Origin: Flavobacterium aquariorum
Lineage (GTDB): Bacteria > Bacteroidota > Bacteroidia > Flavobacteriales > Flavobacteriaceae
Direction of reading: 5' to 3'
Length of the DNA stretch: 64,000 bases
NCBI RefSeq assembly: GCF_003254745.1
Contig: NZ_QKXH01000003.1
Location: 186,001 to 250,000 of the forward strand
This document shows, in pieces, positions 43,176-52,285 of the stretch. The notes under the pieces are model-generated. The model was not told where the DNA came from, searched no databases, and saw nothing but the letters and a program-made list of their open reading frames with translations. A program made the translations under genes and the position numbers. The stretch's first letter is position 1. Each line of letters starts with the position of its first letter.

Positions 43176-44438
43176 ATGGTAAAAGATTTATTCGAAAGAA
43201 TTCAAAACAATAAAGGACCATTAGGAAAATGGGCATCGCAAGCAGAAGGTTATTTTGTATTCCCAAAATTAGAAGGAGACTTAGGACCGAGAATGAAATT
43301 TCAAGGAAAAGAGGTTTTGAACTGGAGTTTGAATGACTATTTAGGTCTTGCAAACCATCCTGAAGTTCGTAAAGCAGATGCAGATGCAGCGATAGAATAT
43401 GGTGCTGCTGCCCCAATGGGAGCTCGTATGATGAGTGGTCACACTAAATATCACGAACAATTAGAGAATGAATTGGCTGCTTTCGTAATGAAAGAATCAG
43501 CTTACTTATTAAATTTTGGTTACCAAGGAATGGTGTCTATCATTGATGCTTTGGTGACTAGAAATGACGTGATCGTGTATGATGTAGATGCGCACGCTTG
43601 TATCATTGACGGTGTTCGTTTGCATAGCGGAAAACGTTTTACGTACAAGCACAACGACATCGAAAGTATGGAGAAAAACTTGGATCGTGCTACAAAACTA
43701 GCCGAAACAACTGGAGGTGGTATCTTATTTATTACCGAAGGTGTTTTTGGAATGCGCGGACAACAAGGAAAGTTAAAAGAGATTGTAGCGATGAAAGAAA
43801 AATACAATTTCCGTTTGCTTGTAGATGATGCACATGGTTTTGGTACACTTGGTGAAACAGGTGCCGGAGCTGGTGAAGAGCAAAATTGCCAAGACGGAAT
43901 TGATGTATATTTCTCCACATTTGCAAAATCAATGGCAAATATTGGTGCTTTTGTTGCTGCCGATAAAGACATTATCGATTACCTAAAATACAACTTACGT
44001 TCTCAAATGTTTGCCAAAGCCTTACCAATGATTCAAACCATTGGTTCGTTGAAACGTTTGCAATTGTTGCGTGACAACCCAGGATTGAAAAACAAATTAT
44101 GGGAAAACGTAAATACGTTGCAAAATGGTTTGAGAAGCAAAGGATTTAATATTGGTGACACCAATACTTGTGTTACACCAGTTTATTTGGAAGGAAGTGT
44201 ACCAGAAGCAATGGTAATGGTAAATGACTTAAGAGAAAACTACGGCATTTTCCTTTCGATAGTAATTTATCCAGTTATACCAAAAGGAATGATTTTATTA
44301 CGTGTTATTCCTACCGCCTCTCACACATTGGAAGATATTGCTGAAACACTAACTGCTTTCGAAGCGATCCGTGAGAAATTAGTAAACGGAACGTACAAAG
44401 AAATTGCAAGCAGAACTACAGTAGATTTGGACGCTTAA
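43176..44438 (+). CDS. Alpha-oxoamine synthase: serine palmitoyltransferase / cysteate acyltransferase family
   Basis: 420-aa PLP enzyme condensing an amino acid with an acyl-CoA or acyl-ACP. Motifs: LNWSLNDYLGLANHPEVRKAD, APMGARMMSGHTKYHEQLE, DAHACIIDGVRLHSGKRF, LLVDDAHGFGTLGETGAG (Asp and His at the PLP ring) and Lys in FSTFAKSMANIG forming the Schiff base. In flavobacteria the closest enzymes make 3-ketocapnine from cysteate for sulfonolipids or 3-ketosphinganine from serine. Motif reading cannot separate the two, nor exclude 2-amino-3-ketobutyrate CoA ligase, although the KWASQAEGYFVFPKLEGDLGP start is not typical of the latter. Monocistronic, with its own terminator. Confidence 0.85.
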   Translation: MVKDLFERIQNNKGPLGKWASQAEGYFVFPKLEGDLGPRMKFQGKEVLNWSLNDYLGLANHPEVRKADADAAIEYGAAAPMGARMMSGHTKYHEQLENELAAFVMKESAYLLNFGYQGMVSIIDALVTRNDVIVYDVDAHACIIDGVRLHSGKRFTYKHNDIESMEKNLDRATKLAETTGGGILFITEGVFGMRGQQGKLKEIVAMKEKYNFRLLVDDAHGFGTLGETGAGAGEEQNCQDGIDVYFSTFAKSMANIGAFVAADKDIIDYLKYNLRSQMFAKALPMIQTIGSLKRLQLLRDNPGLKNKLWENVNTLQNGLRSKGFNIGDTNTCVTPVYLEGSVPEAMVMVNDLRENYGIFLSIVIYPVIPKGMILLRVIPTASHTLEDIAETLTAFEAIREKLVNGTYKEIASRTTVDLDA

Positions 44439-44464
44439 TTTTCAGCAGTTCATTTGAATATAGA

Positions 44465-44500
44465 AAATCCATCAGCCTCGAGTTGATGGATTTTTTTTTG
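44465..44500 (+). terminator. Rho-independent terminator
   Basis: 10-bp stem AAATCCATCA / TGATGGATTT followed by nine T. Confidence 0.9.
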
Positions 44501-44530
44501 GAGCAAATCACTGATATATCTCATCATGTT

Positions 44531-44604
44531 CGGTCCCGCTGTCCTTCCAATCTTTTATCTCGTTTGAGAACGAGACAAAAGGATTTTCCCTCCCATCGGG
44601 GCTA
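44531..44604 (-). repeat. Interspersed palindromic element (REP-like)
   Basis: Read on the minus strand: TAGCCCCGATGGGAGG, ATCC, a hairpin TTTTGTCTCGT / ACGAGATAAAA, then GGAAGGACAGCGGGA. The order of parts equals the elements at 52120 and 62412. Non-coding; it lies between the SPT-family gene and the esterase. Confidence 0.75.
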
Positions 44605-44687
44605 TACCACAACTTTATATTTTTATAAGAACCAACACAAAGAAGACAAAATTCTGTATTTTTATGATTTCAAAATAAAACCAAAAA

Positions 44688-45512
44688 ATGAAAAAAATAT
44701 TTCTTTCGTTACTATTATTACTTTCTGTAACATTAGTTTCAGCCCAAAAAACGGAATACACCACCATTAACAATATTCCTTATTACAATGAGGCTACCGC
44801 CAATGCCGATGCGTATATCAAGGAGCGCTGTGTTCTCGATGTCTATTACCCAAAAAACACCAAAGGATTTACAACCGTAATTTGGTTTCACGGTGGTGGC
44901 TTAACCTCAGGTAGCAAAGAACTTCCTGAAGGACTCAAAGACAAAGGATTTTGCGTGGTTTCGGTAAACTATCGATTGTCCCCCAAAGTAAAAGCACAAA
45001 AATGTATTGAAGATGCAGCAGCAGCCGTAGCTTGGACATTCAAGAATATTGCCACTTACGGCGGAGATGATTCGTTAATTATAGTTTCAGGACATTCAGC
45101 TGGAGCATATTTGTCATTAATGTTGGGATTGGACAAAAAATGGTTGAAAGCAGACGGAGTTGATGCCAACTCCATTGCGGGATTGATTCCGTTGAGCGCT
45201 CAAACCATCACCCATTTTGAAATCCGAAAAGAAAGAGGCATTCCAGACACACAGCCCATAGTCGATGAGTTTGCCCCTTTGTACCACGTTCGCGCCGATG
45301 CTCCGCCTTTATTGCTAATTACAGGTGACAGGGAAAAGGAAATGTTGGGACGCTATGAAGAAAACGCCTATATGATGCGAATGATGAAAATTGCCGGCCA
45401 CAAACAAACGACTTTATATGAATTACAAGGTTTTGGACACAACATGACCGAGCCTGCTTTTCCTTTGGTTGTCAAAGAAATTCAAAGAATTACAGCTTTA
45501 AAAAAGAAATAA
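44688..45512 (+). CDS. Exported alpha/beta-hydrolase, esterase/BD-FAE-like
   Basis: 274 aa with a signal peptide (IFLSLLLLLSVTLVSAQ). Oxyanion motif HGGG in TVIWFHGGGLTSGSK, nucleophile Ser in IVSGHSAGAYLSL, Asp in LLLITGDREKE and His in GFGHNMTEPAF, the complete triad in the usual order. Resembles bacterial carboxylesterases related to feruloyl and BD-FAE enzymes, periplasmic. The next two genes follow at 2-bp and 1-bp spacing, so the three form an operon, though their functions look unrelated. Confidence 0.9.
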   Translation: MKKIFLSLLLLLSVTLVSAQKTEYTTINNIPYYNEATANADAYIKERCVLDVYYPKNTKGFTTVIWFHGGGLTSGSKELPEGLKDKGFCVVSVNYRLSPKVKAQKCIEDAAAAVAWTFKNIATYGGDDSLIIVSGHSAGAYLSLMLGLDKKWLKADGVDANSIAGLIPLSAQTITHFEIRKERGIPDTQPIVDEFAPLYHVRADAPPLLLITGDREKEMLGRYEENAYMMRMMKIAGHKQTTLYELQGFGHNMTEPAFPLVVKEIQRITALKKK

Positions 45513-45514
45513 AA

Positions 45515-46063
45515 ATGACCCCGCACTTATTAATCATTCCAGGACTTGGTGATTCTGGCGAAAAGCATTGGCAAAGCTTTTGGCTACAAAAATTTTCTAA
45601 TTCAACCAAAGTCATACAAGACAATTGGAACGAACCTCAACTGAACGAATGGCTGGACCGACTTGACAAAACTATCCAAAAAACAGAAGAACCAACTATT
45701 TTGGTGGCTCATAGTCTAGCAGTTTCGCTAGTGATGCATTGGATCTCCCAAAACAGCAATCCAAATATTGTGGGTGCCATGCTTGTCGCTCCCGCTGATG
45801 TGGATTCTCCTGAACATACTCCTGATTTCCTAAGACACTTTTCCCCCATTCCAACCCAACCGGTTCCGTTTCCGACGCTAGTTGTAGGAACTGAAAATGA
45901 CACCTATATGTCACTCGAAAGAGCAGCAGAATTAGCCAATTATTGGGGAAGTGACTTTATAAACATTGGTCAAAAAGGACAGATCAACTCCGATTCCAAT
46001 CTCGAATATTGGGAAGAAGGACAAAACTATTTACAACAACTAATATCAAAAATTAAGCTCTAA
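45515..46063 (+). CDS. RBBP9/YdeN-type serine hydrolase
   Basis: 182-aa cytoplasmic alpha/beta hydrolase. IIPGLGDSGEKHWQSFW is the family start. The nucleophile Ser is in ILVAHSLAVSL, with Asp in VVGTENDTYMS and the C-terminal His position replaced by NIGQKGQINSDSNL, where the usual GHIN is read as GQIN. That would remove the canonical catalytic His, so activity may be impaired or use another residue. Starts 2 bp after the esterase stop. Confidence 0.87.
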   Translation: MTPHLLIIPGLGDSGEKHWQSFWLQKFSNSTKVIQDNWNEPQLNEWLDRLDKTIQKTEEPTILVAHSLAVSLVMHWISQNSNPNIVGAMLVAPADVDSPEHTPDFLRHFSPIPTQPVPFPTLVVGTENDTYMSLERAAELANYWGSDFINIGQKGQINSDSNLEYWEEGQNYLQQLISKIKL

Positions 46064-46064
46064 A

Positions 46065-46883
46065 ATGACAAATCCTATAGTTTCCGCAGCTTGGTTACAA
46101 GAACATTTAAACGATTCAAATCTAATCATCCTTGAGGCGAGATTAGACCAAAATCAATCTAATCTAGAGAACCAAAATCCCGATTTACAAATAAAAGGCG
46201 CCCGTTTATTTGATATCAAAAACAATTTTAGCGATACCAGCAATCCATTACCAAACACCTTCCCTTCGAAAGAAAAGTTCACTATCGAATGTCAAAAATT
46301 AGGTATCAACACAAATAGCACGATTGTGGTTTATGATACTTTGGGGATCTATTCCAGTCCTAGAGCTTGGTGGATGTTCAAAGCAATGGGGCATTCAAAT
46401 GTTTTTGTCTTAGACGGTGGACTTCCAGAATGGATTAAAGAAGGATATCCAACAGAAAAACAACAGCAGACAGTTTATAAAAAAGGGAATTTTGAGGCAA
46501 AATTTAATTCCGAATTAATCAAAAACAAAGAGCAGATTCTGGAGAATATCTCAAGTAAAAAAGCCGTGCTTATGGATGCCAGATCTGCAGATCGATTCCA
46601 CGCCACTCTCGAAGAACCAAGAGCCGGATTGAGAAGCGGACACATTCCCGGTTCCATTAATGTTCCCTACACGGAACTGCAGCAAAACGGAAAATTCAAA
46701 TCAAAAGAAGAATTAAAGCAAATCCTAAAACTCAACGACCAGCCTTTGTATTTCACTTGCGGTTCCGGAATTACCGCCTGCATTGTTTTATTGGCAACCG
46801 AATTGATTTCAGACAATCCAAAAGCCGTTTATGATGGCTCCTGGACCGAATGGGGTTCCACTGATTTGCCTATTGAGAAGTAA
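46065..46883 (+). CDS. Thiosulfate/3-mercaptopyruvate sulfurtransferase (tandem rhodanese)
   Basis: 272 aa with two rhodanese domains. The N-terminal inactive copy has IKGARLFDIKNNFSDTSNPLPNT and VVYDTLGIYSSPRAWWMFKAMGH; the C-terminal catalytic copy has DARSADRFHATLEEPRAGLRSGHIPGSINVP and the active-site Cys in FTCGSGITA. The CGSGITA loop is the 3-mercaptopyruvate sulfurtransferase type. It transfers sulfur to thiols or cyanide in the cytoplasm. Starts 1 bp after the preceding stop and is followed by a terminator. Confidence 0.93.
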   Translation: MTNPIVSAAWLQEHLNDSNLIILEARLDQNQSNLENQNPDLQIKGARLFDIKNNFSDTSNPLPNTFPSKEKFTIECQKLGINTNSTIVVYDTLGIYSSPRAWWMFKAMGHSNVFVLDGGLPEWIKEGYPTEKQQQTVYKKGNFEAKFNSELIKNKEQILENISSKKAVLMDARSADRFHATLEEPRAGLRSGHIPGSINVPYTELQQNGKFKSKEELKQILKLNDQPLYFTCGSGITACIVLLATELISDNPKAVYDGSWTEWGSTDLPIEK

Positions 46884-46904
46884 AAAACAATCAATAATTT
46901 TTAT

Positions 46905-46940
46905 AAAAAGGGTGTTTTTTTATAAAGCCACCCTTTTTTT
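46905..46940 (+). terminator. Rho-independent terminator
   Basis: Stem AAAAAGGGTG / CACCCTTTTT with a T-rich loop and tail, after the sulfurtransferase gene. Confidence 0.8.
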
Positions 46941-47180
46941 AATCCGCTTTCCATATCCGCTTTTCATTTTTGAATCGTAAAAGCAGAAAACAATCGCCTC
47001 TGCTTACGTGTCTGCAACCACTATATCATCTTTTTCTTTTCTTTAAAACAAAAAAAAACAATTAATACGTTAAAAAACAGATACCTATGCATTAAAAACC
47101 AATTGAAATTGAGTAAAAATGATTAACTTTATACATAAGTTTATGTCGTTTTAATTCTCTCTAATTAAAAAAAGACAATC

Positions 47181-47708
47181 ATGGAAAATATGAAATGGGA
47201 GATAGATTCCACACATTCAGAAGTACTTTTCAAAATTAAGCATCTTGAGATTGCTACTATTACAGGTAGATTTAATGAAATATCCGGAACTGCCGAAGCA
47301 GAAGAAGATTTTGAAAATGCAGTATTTTCTTTTACCGCAAATGTTGATTCCATAGATACCAATGATCAAAAAAGAGATGCTCACTTAAAAAGTGCTGATT
47401 TCTTCGATGCCGAAAAGTTTCCAAAAATCACTTTCCATTCCACTAAATTTAAAAGAATTGGCAATGCTACTTTTGAAATAATAGGTAAACTGACTATCAA
47501 AGAAATTACAAAGCCAACCATTTTAGAAATAAAATATGGTGGCACCAATATTGATCCTTGGGGAAATACTAAAGTGGGGCTAAAGCTAAGAGGAAAAATA
47601 AATCGCAAAGATTATGGCTTGGTATGGAATACCGCAATAGAAACTGGCGGTTTTTTGGTTAGTGAAGAAGTTAAGATAATTGCCAATATTGAATTACTAA
47701 AGAAATAA
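47181..47708 (+). CDS. YceI-family lipid/isoprenoid-binding protein
   Basis: 175-aa lipocalin-like protein: WEIDSTHSEVLFKIKHLEIATITGRFNEISGTAE at the start, then AHLKSADFFDAEKFPKITFHSTKF, LTIKEITKPTILEIKYGG and KINRKDYGLVWNTAIETGGFLVSEEVKI, all hallmark YceI segments. The family binds long isoprenoid chains. No signal peptide is visible, so this copy looks cytoplasmic, unlike E. coli YceI. Monocistronic and convergent with the tRNA-binding protein. Confidence 0.93.
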   Translation: MENMKWEIDSTHSEVLFKIKHLEIATITGRFNEISGTAEAEEDFENAVFSFTANVDSIDTNDQKRDAHLKSADFFDAEKFPKITFHSTKFKRIGNATFEIIGKLTIKEITKPTILEIKYGGTNIDPWGNTKVGLKLRGKINRKDYGLVWNTAIETGGFLVSEEVKIIANIELLKK

Positions 47709-47743
47709 TACACAATGCAAAATCCTACCAACAGTTCATAATG

Positions 47744-48088
47744 TTAACCTATTCGCAATCCATTTTCTATTTTGAAATCGAGTGCCAATAAAATCACATC
47801 ACCTTCCTCGCCTACTGCTCCAAGCACCAAACATTCACTCATAAACTTTCCGATTTGCTTCTTAGGAAAATTGACTACAGCTACGATTTGTCTTCCAATC
47901 AAAACTTCTTTGGTATATCTTTTGGTGATTTGCGCTGAGGTTTTTCGGATTCCGATTACACTTCCAAAATCAATAGTAAGTTGAAAAGCTGGCTTTCTAG
48001 CTTCGGGAAAATCATTAACTTCGAGTATAGTACCCACTCGCATTTCTACCCTTTCAAACTCTGACCAGGTTAAATTCATAGATTCCAT
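47744..48088 (-). CDS. csaA: tRNA-binding domain protein (CsaA-like)
   Basis: 114-aa OB-fold protein: FERVEMRVGTILEVNDFPEARKPAFQLTIDFG, IRKTSAQITKRYTKEVLIGRQIVAVVNFPKKQIGKFMSE and a C-terminal EEGDVILLALD. This is the stand-alone EMAP/Arc1p-type tRNA-binding domain, in some bacteria a secretion chaperone (CsaA). It may start at Met4 (MNLTWSEF), which is the usual N-terminus in relatives. It has its own minus-strand promoter between it and the PPIase gene's terminator. Confidence 0.92.
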   Translation of the reverse strand: MESMNLTWSEFERVEMRVGTILEVNDFPEARKPAFQLTIDFGSVIGIRKTSAQITKRYTKEVLIGRQIVAVVNFPKKQIGKFMSECLVLGAVGEEGDVILLALDFKIENGLRIG

Positions 48089-48133
48089 TTTTAAGTTGCT
48101 AAGCCACTAAGATACTGAGGTTCTAAGTTAACA

Positions 48134-48166
48134 ACAAAAAAAATCCCAAAACTTTCGTTTTGGGAC
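48134..48166 (-). terminator. Terminator of the PPIase gene
   Basis: Read on the minus strand: stem TCCCAAAAC / GTTTTGGGA with loop GAAA, followed by eight T. Confidence 0.88.
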
Positions 48167-48194
48167 TCCTGTTTATTTCAATAATCACTGAATA

Positions 48195-49127
48195 CTATTT
48201 AACATCCATCAATTCTACGTCGAAAATCAAGGTAGCATTTGGTGGGATAACACCACCTGCTCCTGCTGGTCCATAACCTAAATCTGACGGGATCACGAAA
48301 CGAGCTTTATCACCAACTTGTAACAAAGCAATACCTTCGTCCCAACCTTCAATTACTTGACCTTGACCCAATCTGAATTCTATTGGTTTTTTTCTTGGGT
48401 AAGATGAATCAAAAACTTTACCATTTTCTAATGAACCTTCATAGTGAACAGCAACTGTTTTTCCGCTTTCTGCTTTTTTCCCAGAACCTCTTTGGATGAA
48501 TTGGTAACGCAAACCGCTTTCTGTTTTTTCAAAACCGGCAGCCAATGTTTCCATTTTCGCTTCTGATTCTGCTTTCAAAGCTGCTTGTTTTTTCAAACGA
48601 GCTCCTTTTAAACCTACAAAAGCTTCAATAGCATTCCATTTTTGGGCTTCTTCGCCAACTCTGATGATTTCTACAGATTCTAAAGCATCTCCTTGAGCAA
48701 TAGCATCTACAACATCTTGTCCTTCTACTACATTTCCAAAAACAGTATGTTTGTTATCTAACCAAGGTGTAGCAACGTGTGTGATAAAAAACTGAGAACC
48801 ATTAGAACCTGGTCCTGAATTTGCCATAGATAAAACACCTGGCGCATCGTGACGTAAGTCTGGATGGAATTCATCATCAAACTTGTAACCCGGATCTCCT
48901 GTTCCTGTTCCTAGAGGACAACCTCCTTGGATCATAAAATCAGGAATTACTCTATGAAATTTTAAACCATCATAGAATTTTTGTCCTTGTGGTTTTATTT
49001 TATTTTCCATGTTCCCTTCGGCAAGAGCCACAAAGTTCCCAACAGTTCCTGGTGTTAAATCGTGTGTTAATTTTACCAAAATCGCCCCTTTAGCGGTGTT
49101 AAATTTAGCGTATATTCCGTTTTCCAT
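48195..49127 (-). CDS. Peptidyl-prolyl isomerase, cyclophilin-FKBP fusion
   Basis: 310 aa with two unrelated PPIase folds. The cyclophilin domain (about 5-150) has [41 protein letters not shown] and [13 protein letters not shown]; the FKBP domain (about 205-310) has [39 protein letters not shown] and [29 protein letters not shown] Lys/Ala-rich helical linker joins them. No signal peptide, so cytoplasmic. Fusions of this kind are known in Bacteroidota. Monocistronic. Confidence 0.95.
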   Translation of the reverse strand: MENGIYAKFNTAKGAILVKLTHDLTPGTVGNFVALAEGNMENKIKPQGQKFYDGLKFHRVIPDFMIQGGCPLGTGTGDPGYKFDDEFHPDLRHDAPGVLSMANSGPGSNGSQFFITHVATPWLDNKHTVFGNVVEGQDVVDAIAQGDALESVEIIRVGEEAQKWNAIEAFVGLKGARLKKQAALKAESEAKMETLAAGFEKTESGLRYQFIQRGSGKKAESGKTVAVHYEGSLENGKVFDSSYPRKKPIEFRLGQGQVIEGWDEGIALLQVGDKARFVIPSDLGYGPAGAGGVIPPNATLIFDVELMDVK

Positions 49128-49240
49128 TGTGTTTGTTTTTTATTGAGGTGCAAATTTACGAATAAATTTATAGAATCAGAAAAATTGCGGATTTGATTAC
49201 AAGCAAATGTGTTTTGCTCTGCCATTACTAAATTTATTGA

Positions 49241-49777
49241 TTAAACTAAGTCTGATTTTAAAAGCGAATACAAATTCAAGTCAATAAATGTATCATAAAG
49301 TAATTCGCCTTGTCGAATCACTCCTTCTTTTGTGAAATTTAATTTCTCCGGAATAGTCTTGCTTTTGAAATTTTCGGTTCCGCATTTGATTTCGATTCTG
49401 TTTAATTGTAAATCTGAAAAGCAAAAATCGATGATGGCTTTACAAGACTTTATAACAATTCCTTTTCCCTGTAATCCTTCGATAATCCAATAACCAATTT
49501 CTCCAATTTTGTTTTGATTATCTATCTTATAAACACCAATTCTACCAATAATATTTTCATTTTCAATAATGACAAAAGCATATTCGTTTCTGTCATTGTT
49601 ACGTTGCATGGTTTCCTTTACAAAATTTTGAGCAAATTCTACAGTCTGCATTCGGTCTACAAATGGCAACCAAGGTCTTAAATGAGCTCTGTTAGCATCA
49701 ACCATTTCAAAAATGGATTGAGCATGATTTTCGGCAATCAATTCCAGTTTAAGAGTGCTATCAATAATGATTGTCAT
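49241..49777 (-). CDS. RimJ/RimL-type GNAT acetyltransferase
   Basis: 178 aa: LKLELIAENHAQSIFEMVDANRAHLRPWLPFV is the RimL-like start, NEYAFVIIENENIIGRIGVYKIDNQNKIGEIGYWI the central GNAT sheet, and GLQGKGIVIKSCKAIIDFCFSDLQLNRIEIKC the acetyl-CoA loop with its R/Q-x-x-G-x-G/A pattern (QGKGI). Likely acetylates an N-terminus or small amine; substrate unknown. Seven bases separate it from the upstream gene on the same strand, so the two are probably cotranscribed. Confidence 0.9.
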   Translation of the reverse strand: MTIIIDSTLKLELIAENHAQSIFEMVDANRAHLRPWLPFVDRMQTVEFAQNFVKETMQRNNDRNEYAFVIIENENIIGRIGVYKIDNQNKIGEIGYWIIEGLQGKGIVIKSCKAIIDFCFSDLQLNRIEIKCGTENFKSKTIPEKLNFTKEGVIRQGELLYDTFIDLNLYSLLKSDLV

Positions 49778-49783
49778 GAGTTA

Positions 49784-50572
49784 TTACATTTTATATTTTA
49801 TCTTATGTTCTTTTAAAATTTTTCGGCTTTTAGCTTTTATACTTTCGGGCAGTTCTTTCCAATTAGTGTCATACTCTATATTGTAAACATCATCCTCATT
49901 TCCAGCTGGGTAAAAAGAGGTAGCTTTGGATTTAACATAATTCTTATTATTTGGTTTTTCAGAAAATGCATATATAATTTGTTTAAATGGTTTAGCATCC
50001 AATCCATCACTTTCCCCCATATATGACAAATAGAATTCCGGTTTTCCATCATGGTTTTCATCACTTATGAAACAATTTGAATAATCGAATTCTGGCCAAT
50101 ATACAACATTCCCAAAATCCTGAAATTTTAATTTCTCTAATATTCCTCCGTGATCGTGAACTAATACAAAAGCATATAAATTATGTTCACTATAAACTAC
50201 TGTATTTAGTGGCTTTGCTCTACTGCCCTTGTAATCATTAGTTCCTTCTTCATGCTCCCAATGTTTCGTTTTAAAATTAAAAATTTCACTTACCGCTCCA
50301 TCTTTGTATTCCACTATGCGGCTTAGTTTATTAATTTTCTTTTTAAAGACAAATTCAAAATAACCAAATCGACTTTCACAATGGATTATCATTGTCGTTT
50401 TTCCGTACAATTCACCTTCGTAATTATAATCCAATTCACCATCGTCTTTCTCAAACTTCAATGAATCTTTAGGATAATAATAAACCACTTTTAATGCATT
50501 GGTTTGTGCCAAAATCACATTTGCCAATAGCGTTACTATCAGCGACAAAATCATATTTCTTTTTATAATCAT
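49784..50572 (-). CDS. Exported hypothetical protein with EF-hand-like DxNxDGxxE loop
   Basis: 262 aa with a signal peptide (MILSLIVTLLANVILAQ; start possibly at Met7). The mature part is beta-rich and contains DENHDGKPEFYLSYMGESDG at about 170-190, a DxNxDGxxE calcium-loop-like motif as in dockerin, FG-GAP and EF-hand repeats. From memory, related Bacteroidota proteins carry an unsupported surface-polysaccharide name. Function unknown; periplasmic or surface location is likely. Confidence 0.75.
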   Translation of the reverse strand: MIIKRNMILSLIVTLLANVILAQTNALKVVYYYPKDSLKFEKDDGELDYNYEGELYGKTTMIIHCESRFGYFEFVFKKKINKLSRIVEYKDGAVSEIFNFKTKHWEHEEGTNDYKGSRAKPLNTVVYSEHNLYAFVLVHDHGGILEKLKFQDFGNVVYWPEFDYSNCFISDENHDGKPEFYLSYMGESDGLDAKPFKQIIYAFSEKPNNKNYVKSKATSFYPAGNEDDVYNIEYDTNWKELPESIKAKSRKILKEHKIKYKM

Positions 50573-50686
50573 TTTATTATGTTGTTACAAACTCAATTAT
50601 TCGTCAATTAAATTCATTAAGCTTTTTTTGGGCTTCTTATAATTTTGCCATTTTAAAAATTATCAATGGCTTATTTTACTTAGCAC

Positions 50687-51250
50687 CTAAACCCTTAGTG
50701 AGCCACGAAACCCTCTAACGGCATAGTAAGAAGATGCCCCGTTATGATAGATGAATACCGTGTTATAGCGGAAATCAGCAAAAATGGCGCCACCGAGTTT
50801 TCTAATATTGGAAGGTGTAATTACCCAGCTCGATGTTTTCGTGTCAAACTTCCCTAATTGTTGTAATTCTCGGTATTCTTCCTCCGTTAAGATTTCGATT
50901 CCCATCTCAGCGGCCATATCAATAGCACTATTTTCTGGTTTAAATTCTTTTCTCGAATCCAGTGCTTCACGGTCATAACAAAGACTTCTACGTCCTTTTG
51001 GGCTTTCTGCTACACAATCATAAAAAATGTATTCGCCCGTTTTTTCATCATGGCCTACAACATCCGGTTCACCGCCAGTTCTCTCCATTTCGTTGAGAGA
51101 CCATAGTTTCTCGGGATTAGCTTCCAGTTTAGCCTGCACATTGCCCCAATCAAGACCGATGTGGCGACTTCTATTTTTCTCAAAACGGGTTTTTAATATT
51201 CCGAGTAATGCTGAATGTTGTTCTGGTGACAACTCTTTTTTATTTTCCAT
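50687..51250 (-). CDS. DUF4256 family protein
   Basis: 187-aa cytoplasmic protein matching DUF4256 throughout: LLGILKTRFEKNRSRHIGLDWGNVQAKLEANPEKLWSLNEMERTGGEPDVVG, YDCVAESPKGRRSLCYDREALDSRK, MAAEMGIEILTEEEYRELQQLG and a C-terminal FADFRYNTVFIYHNGASSYYAVRGFRG. The family is widespread with no known function. Monocistronic on the minus strand. Confidence 0.88.
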   Translation of the reverse strand: MENKKELSPEQHSALLGILKTRFEKNRSRHIGLDWGNVQAKLEANPEKLWSLNEMERTGGEPDVVGHDEKTGEYIFYDCVAESPKGRRSLCYDREALDSRKEFKPENSAIDMAAEMGIEILTEEEYRELQQLGKFDTKTSSWVITPSNIRKLGGAIFADFRYNTVFIYHNGASSYYAVRGFRGSLRV

Positions 51251-51393
51251 TGCCGTTATGTGTTATTTTGATTTACTAAAATATTCCAAATGTAAAACCA
51301 ACTTCCCATTAAGCCAATTACCCAAATCCGTTGTAGTAAGAGTTAGAGGTTTGACTTTTGTTCTTAATATGTTTTGCTTTCTGGTTGTCAATG

Positions 51394-51921
51394 TTATTGT
51401 GCCAAAGTAAAAATATTTAAGTTAGGATTTTCTTTGTCCGTTTCTAATGATTTCACAAAATTGAATTTTAACAGAAGATTGGTTGAATCCTGATTCTCAT
51501 AATGTGTAAAAGCGAGTATTTTTTCAACTTTTAAAGTCTGAAACACGTAGTCAATTACTACTTGAGCCGCTTCTTTCATTATTCCTTGTCCTTGAAATTT
51601 GGTCATAAGTTCATATCCGATTTCACAACTATTTTTTTCGTTTGAAAAGTCAAAAAGACAAATTGTTCCAACAAATGTTTTTGTCCTTGTCAAGCTAATT
51701 ACCCAATAAATTGAGTTATTATTTTTAACGTTATAATTAATTTTTTTAATAAAATTTATTGCATCATCAATTGTCTTGCATGGTTCTCTGTCAAGATATT
51801 TGTTTATTTCTGCGTCTGAACGCAAAGCAAAAATATTTTGCGTGTCATCAATTGATAATTGTCTAAGAGTTAACCTTTCAGTTGTCAAAATTGGAAAAGG
51901 CGTGAAATTTATGTCGACCAT
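51394..51921 (-). CDS. GNAT-family N-acetyltransferase
   Basis: 175 aa of RimJ/RimL type: ILTTERLTLRQLSIDDTQNIFALRSDAEINKYLDREP at the start, WVISLTRTKTFVGTICLFDFSNEKNSCEIGYEL in the core and KFQGQGIMKEAAQVVIDYVFQTLKVEKILAFTHYENQ (acetyl-CoA loop QGQGI) near the end. Substrate unknown. Separate from the other GNAT gene and not adjacent to a toxin or drug-resistance gene. Confidence 0.9.
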   Translation of the reverse strand: MVDINFTPFPILTTERLTLRQLSIDDTQNIFALRSDAEINKYLDREPCKTIDDAINFIKKINYNVKNNNSIYWVISLTRTKTFVGTICLFDFSNEKNSCEIGYELMTKFQGQGIMKEAAQVVIDYVFQTLKVEKILAFTHYENQDSTNLLLKFNFVKSLETDKENPNLNIFTLAQ

Positions 51922-52285
51922 TCTCTCGTATTTATTTTATCTAAGTTAGTGGTGGCATGCCCTGACCACAAACTATTGTTTTTTTGTAATGACTTCTCCA
52001 TTCCTACTCCGTAAATATATTAAAATTTCCCTTACACTATTTCTAAAACAAGAATTGTGTTTAGAGCCACTTGTTATGAAATGAAAATGCTATTTAGAAT
52101 ACTTAATTCCACTAAAGCCTAGCCCAGATAGAAGCAGTATCCCACGCTTTTTTTGCGTGGATACAAGCGGATAGCTGGAAATTGCTCCTAATAATTACTC
52201 TCTTTATTCTTTTTGGTAATACTGTTTTGATAGTATAATTGGTTGCAAAGGATTATATTTGTTTATCACTTTAAACCAATAAAGT
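51922..52285. other. Intergenic region with repeat and promoter
   Basis: No gene. Holds the palindromic element listed separately and a -7 box TATATTTG at 52254-52261, 25 bp before the DUF1569 gene, with TTTTG at 52225-52229 as a possible upstream element. Confidence 0.55.
52120..52188 (+). repeat. Interspersed palindromic element (REP-like)
   Basis: TAGCCCAGATAGAAGCAG, TATCC, hairpin CCACGC / GCGTGG with a T7 loop, GGATACAAGCGGATAGCTGG. This is the form closest to the element I recall as abundant between Flavobacterium genes. Confidence 0.85.

Noticed and set aside
44483..44770. 95-codon frame before the esterase
   Set aside because: It crosses the REP-like palindrome and the esterase start; composition is not protein-like.
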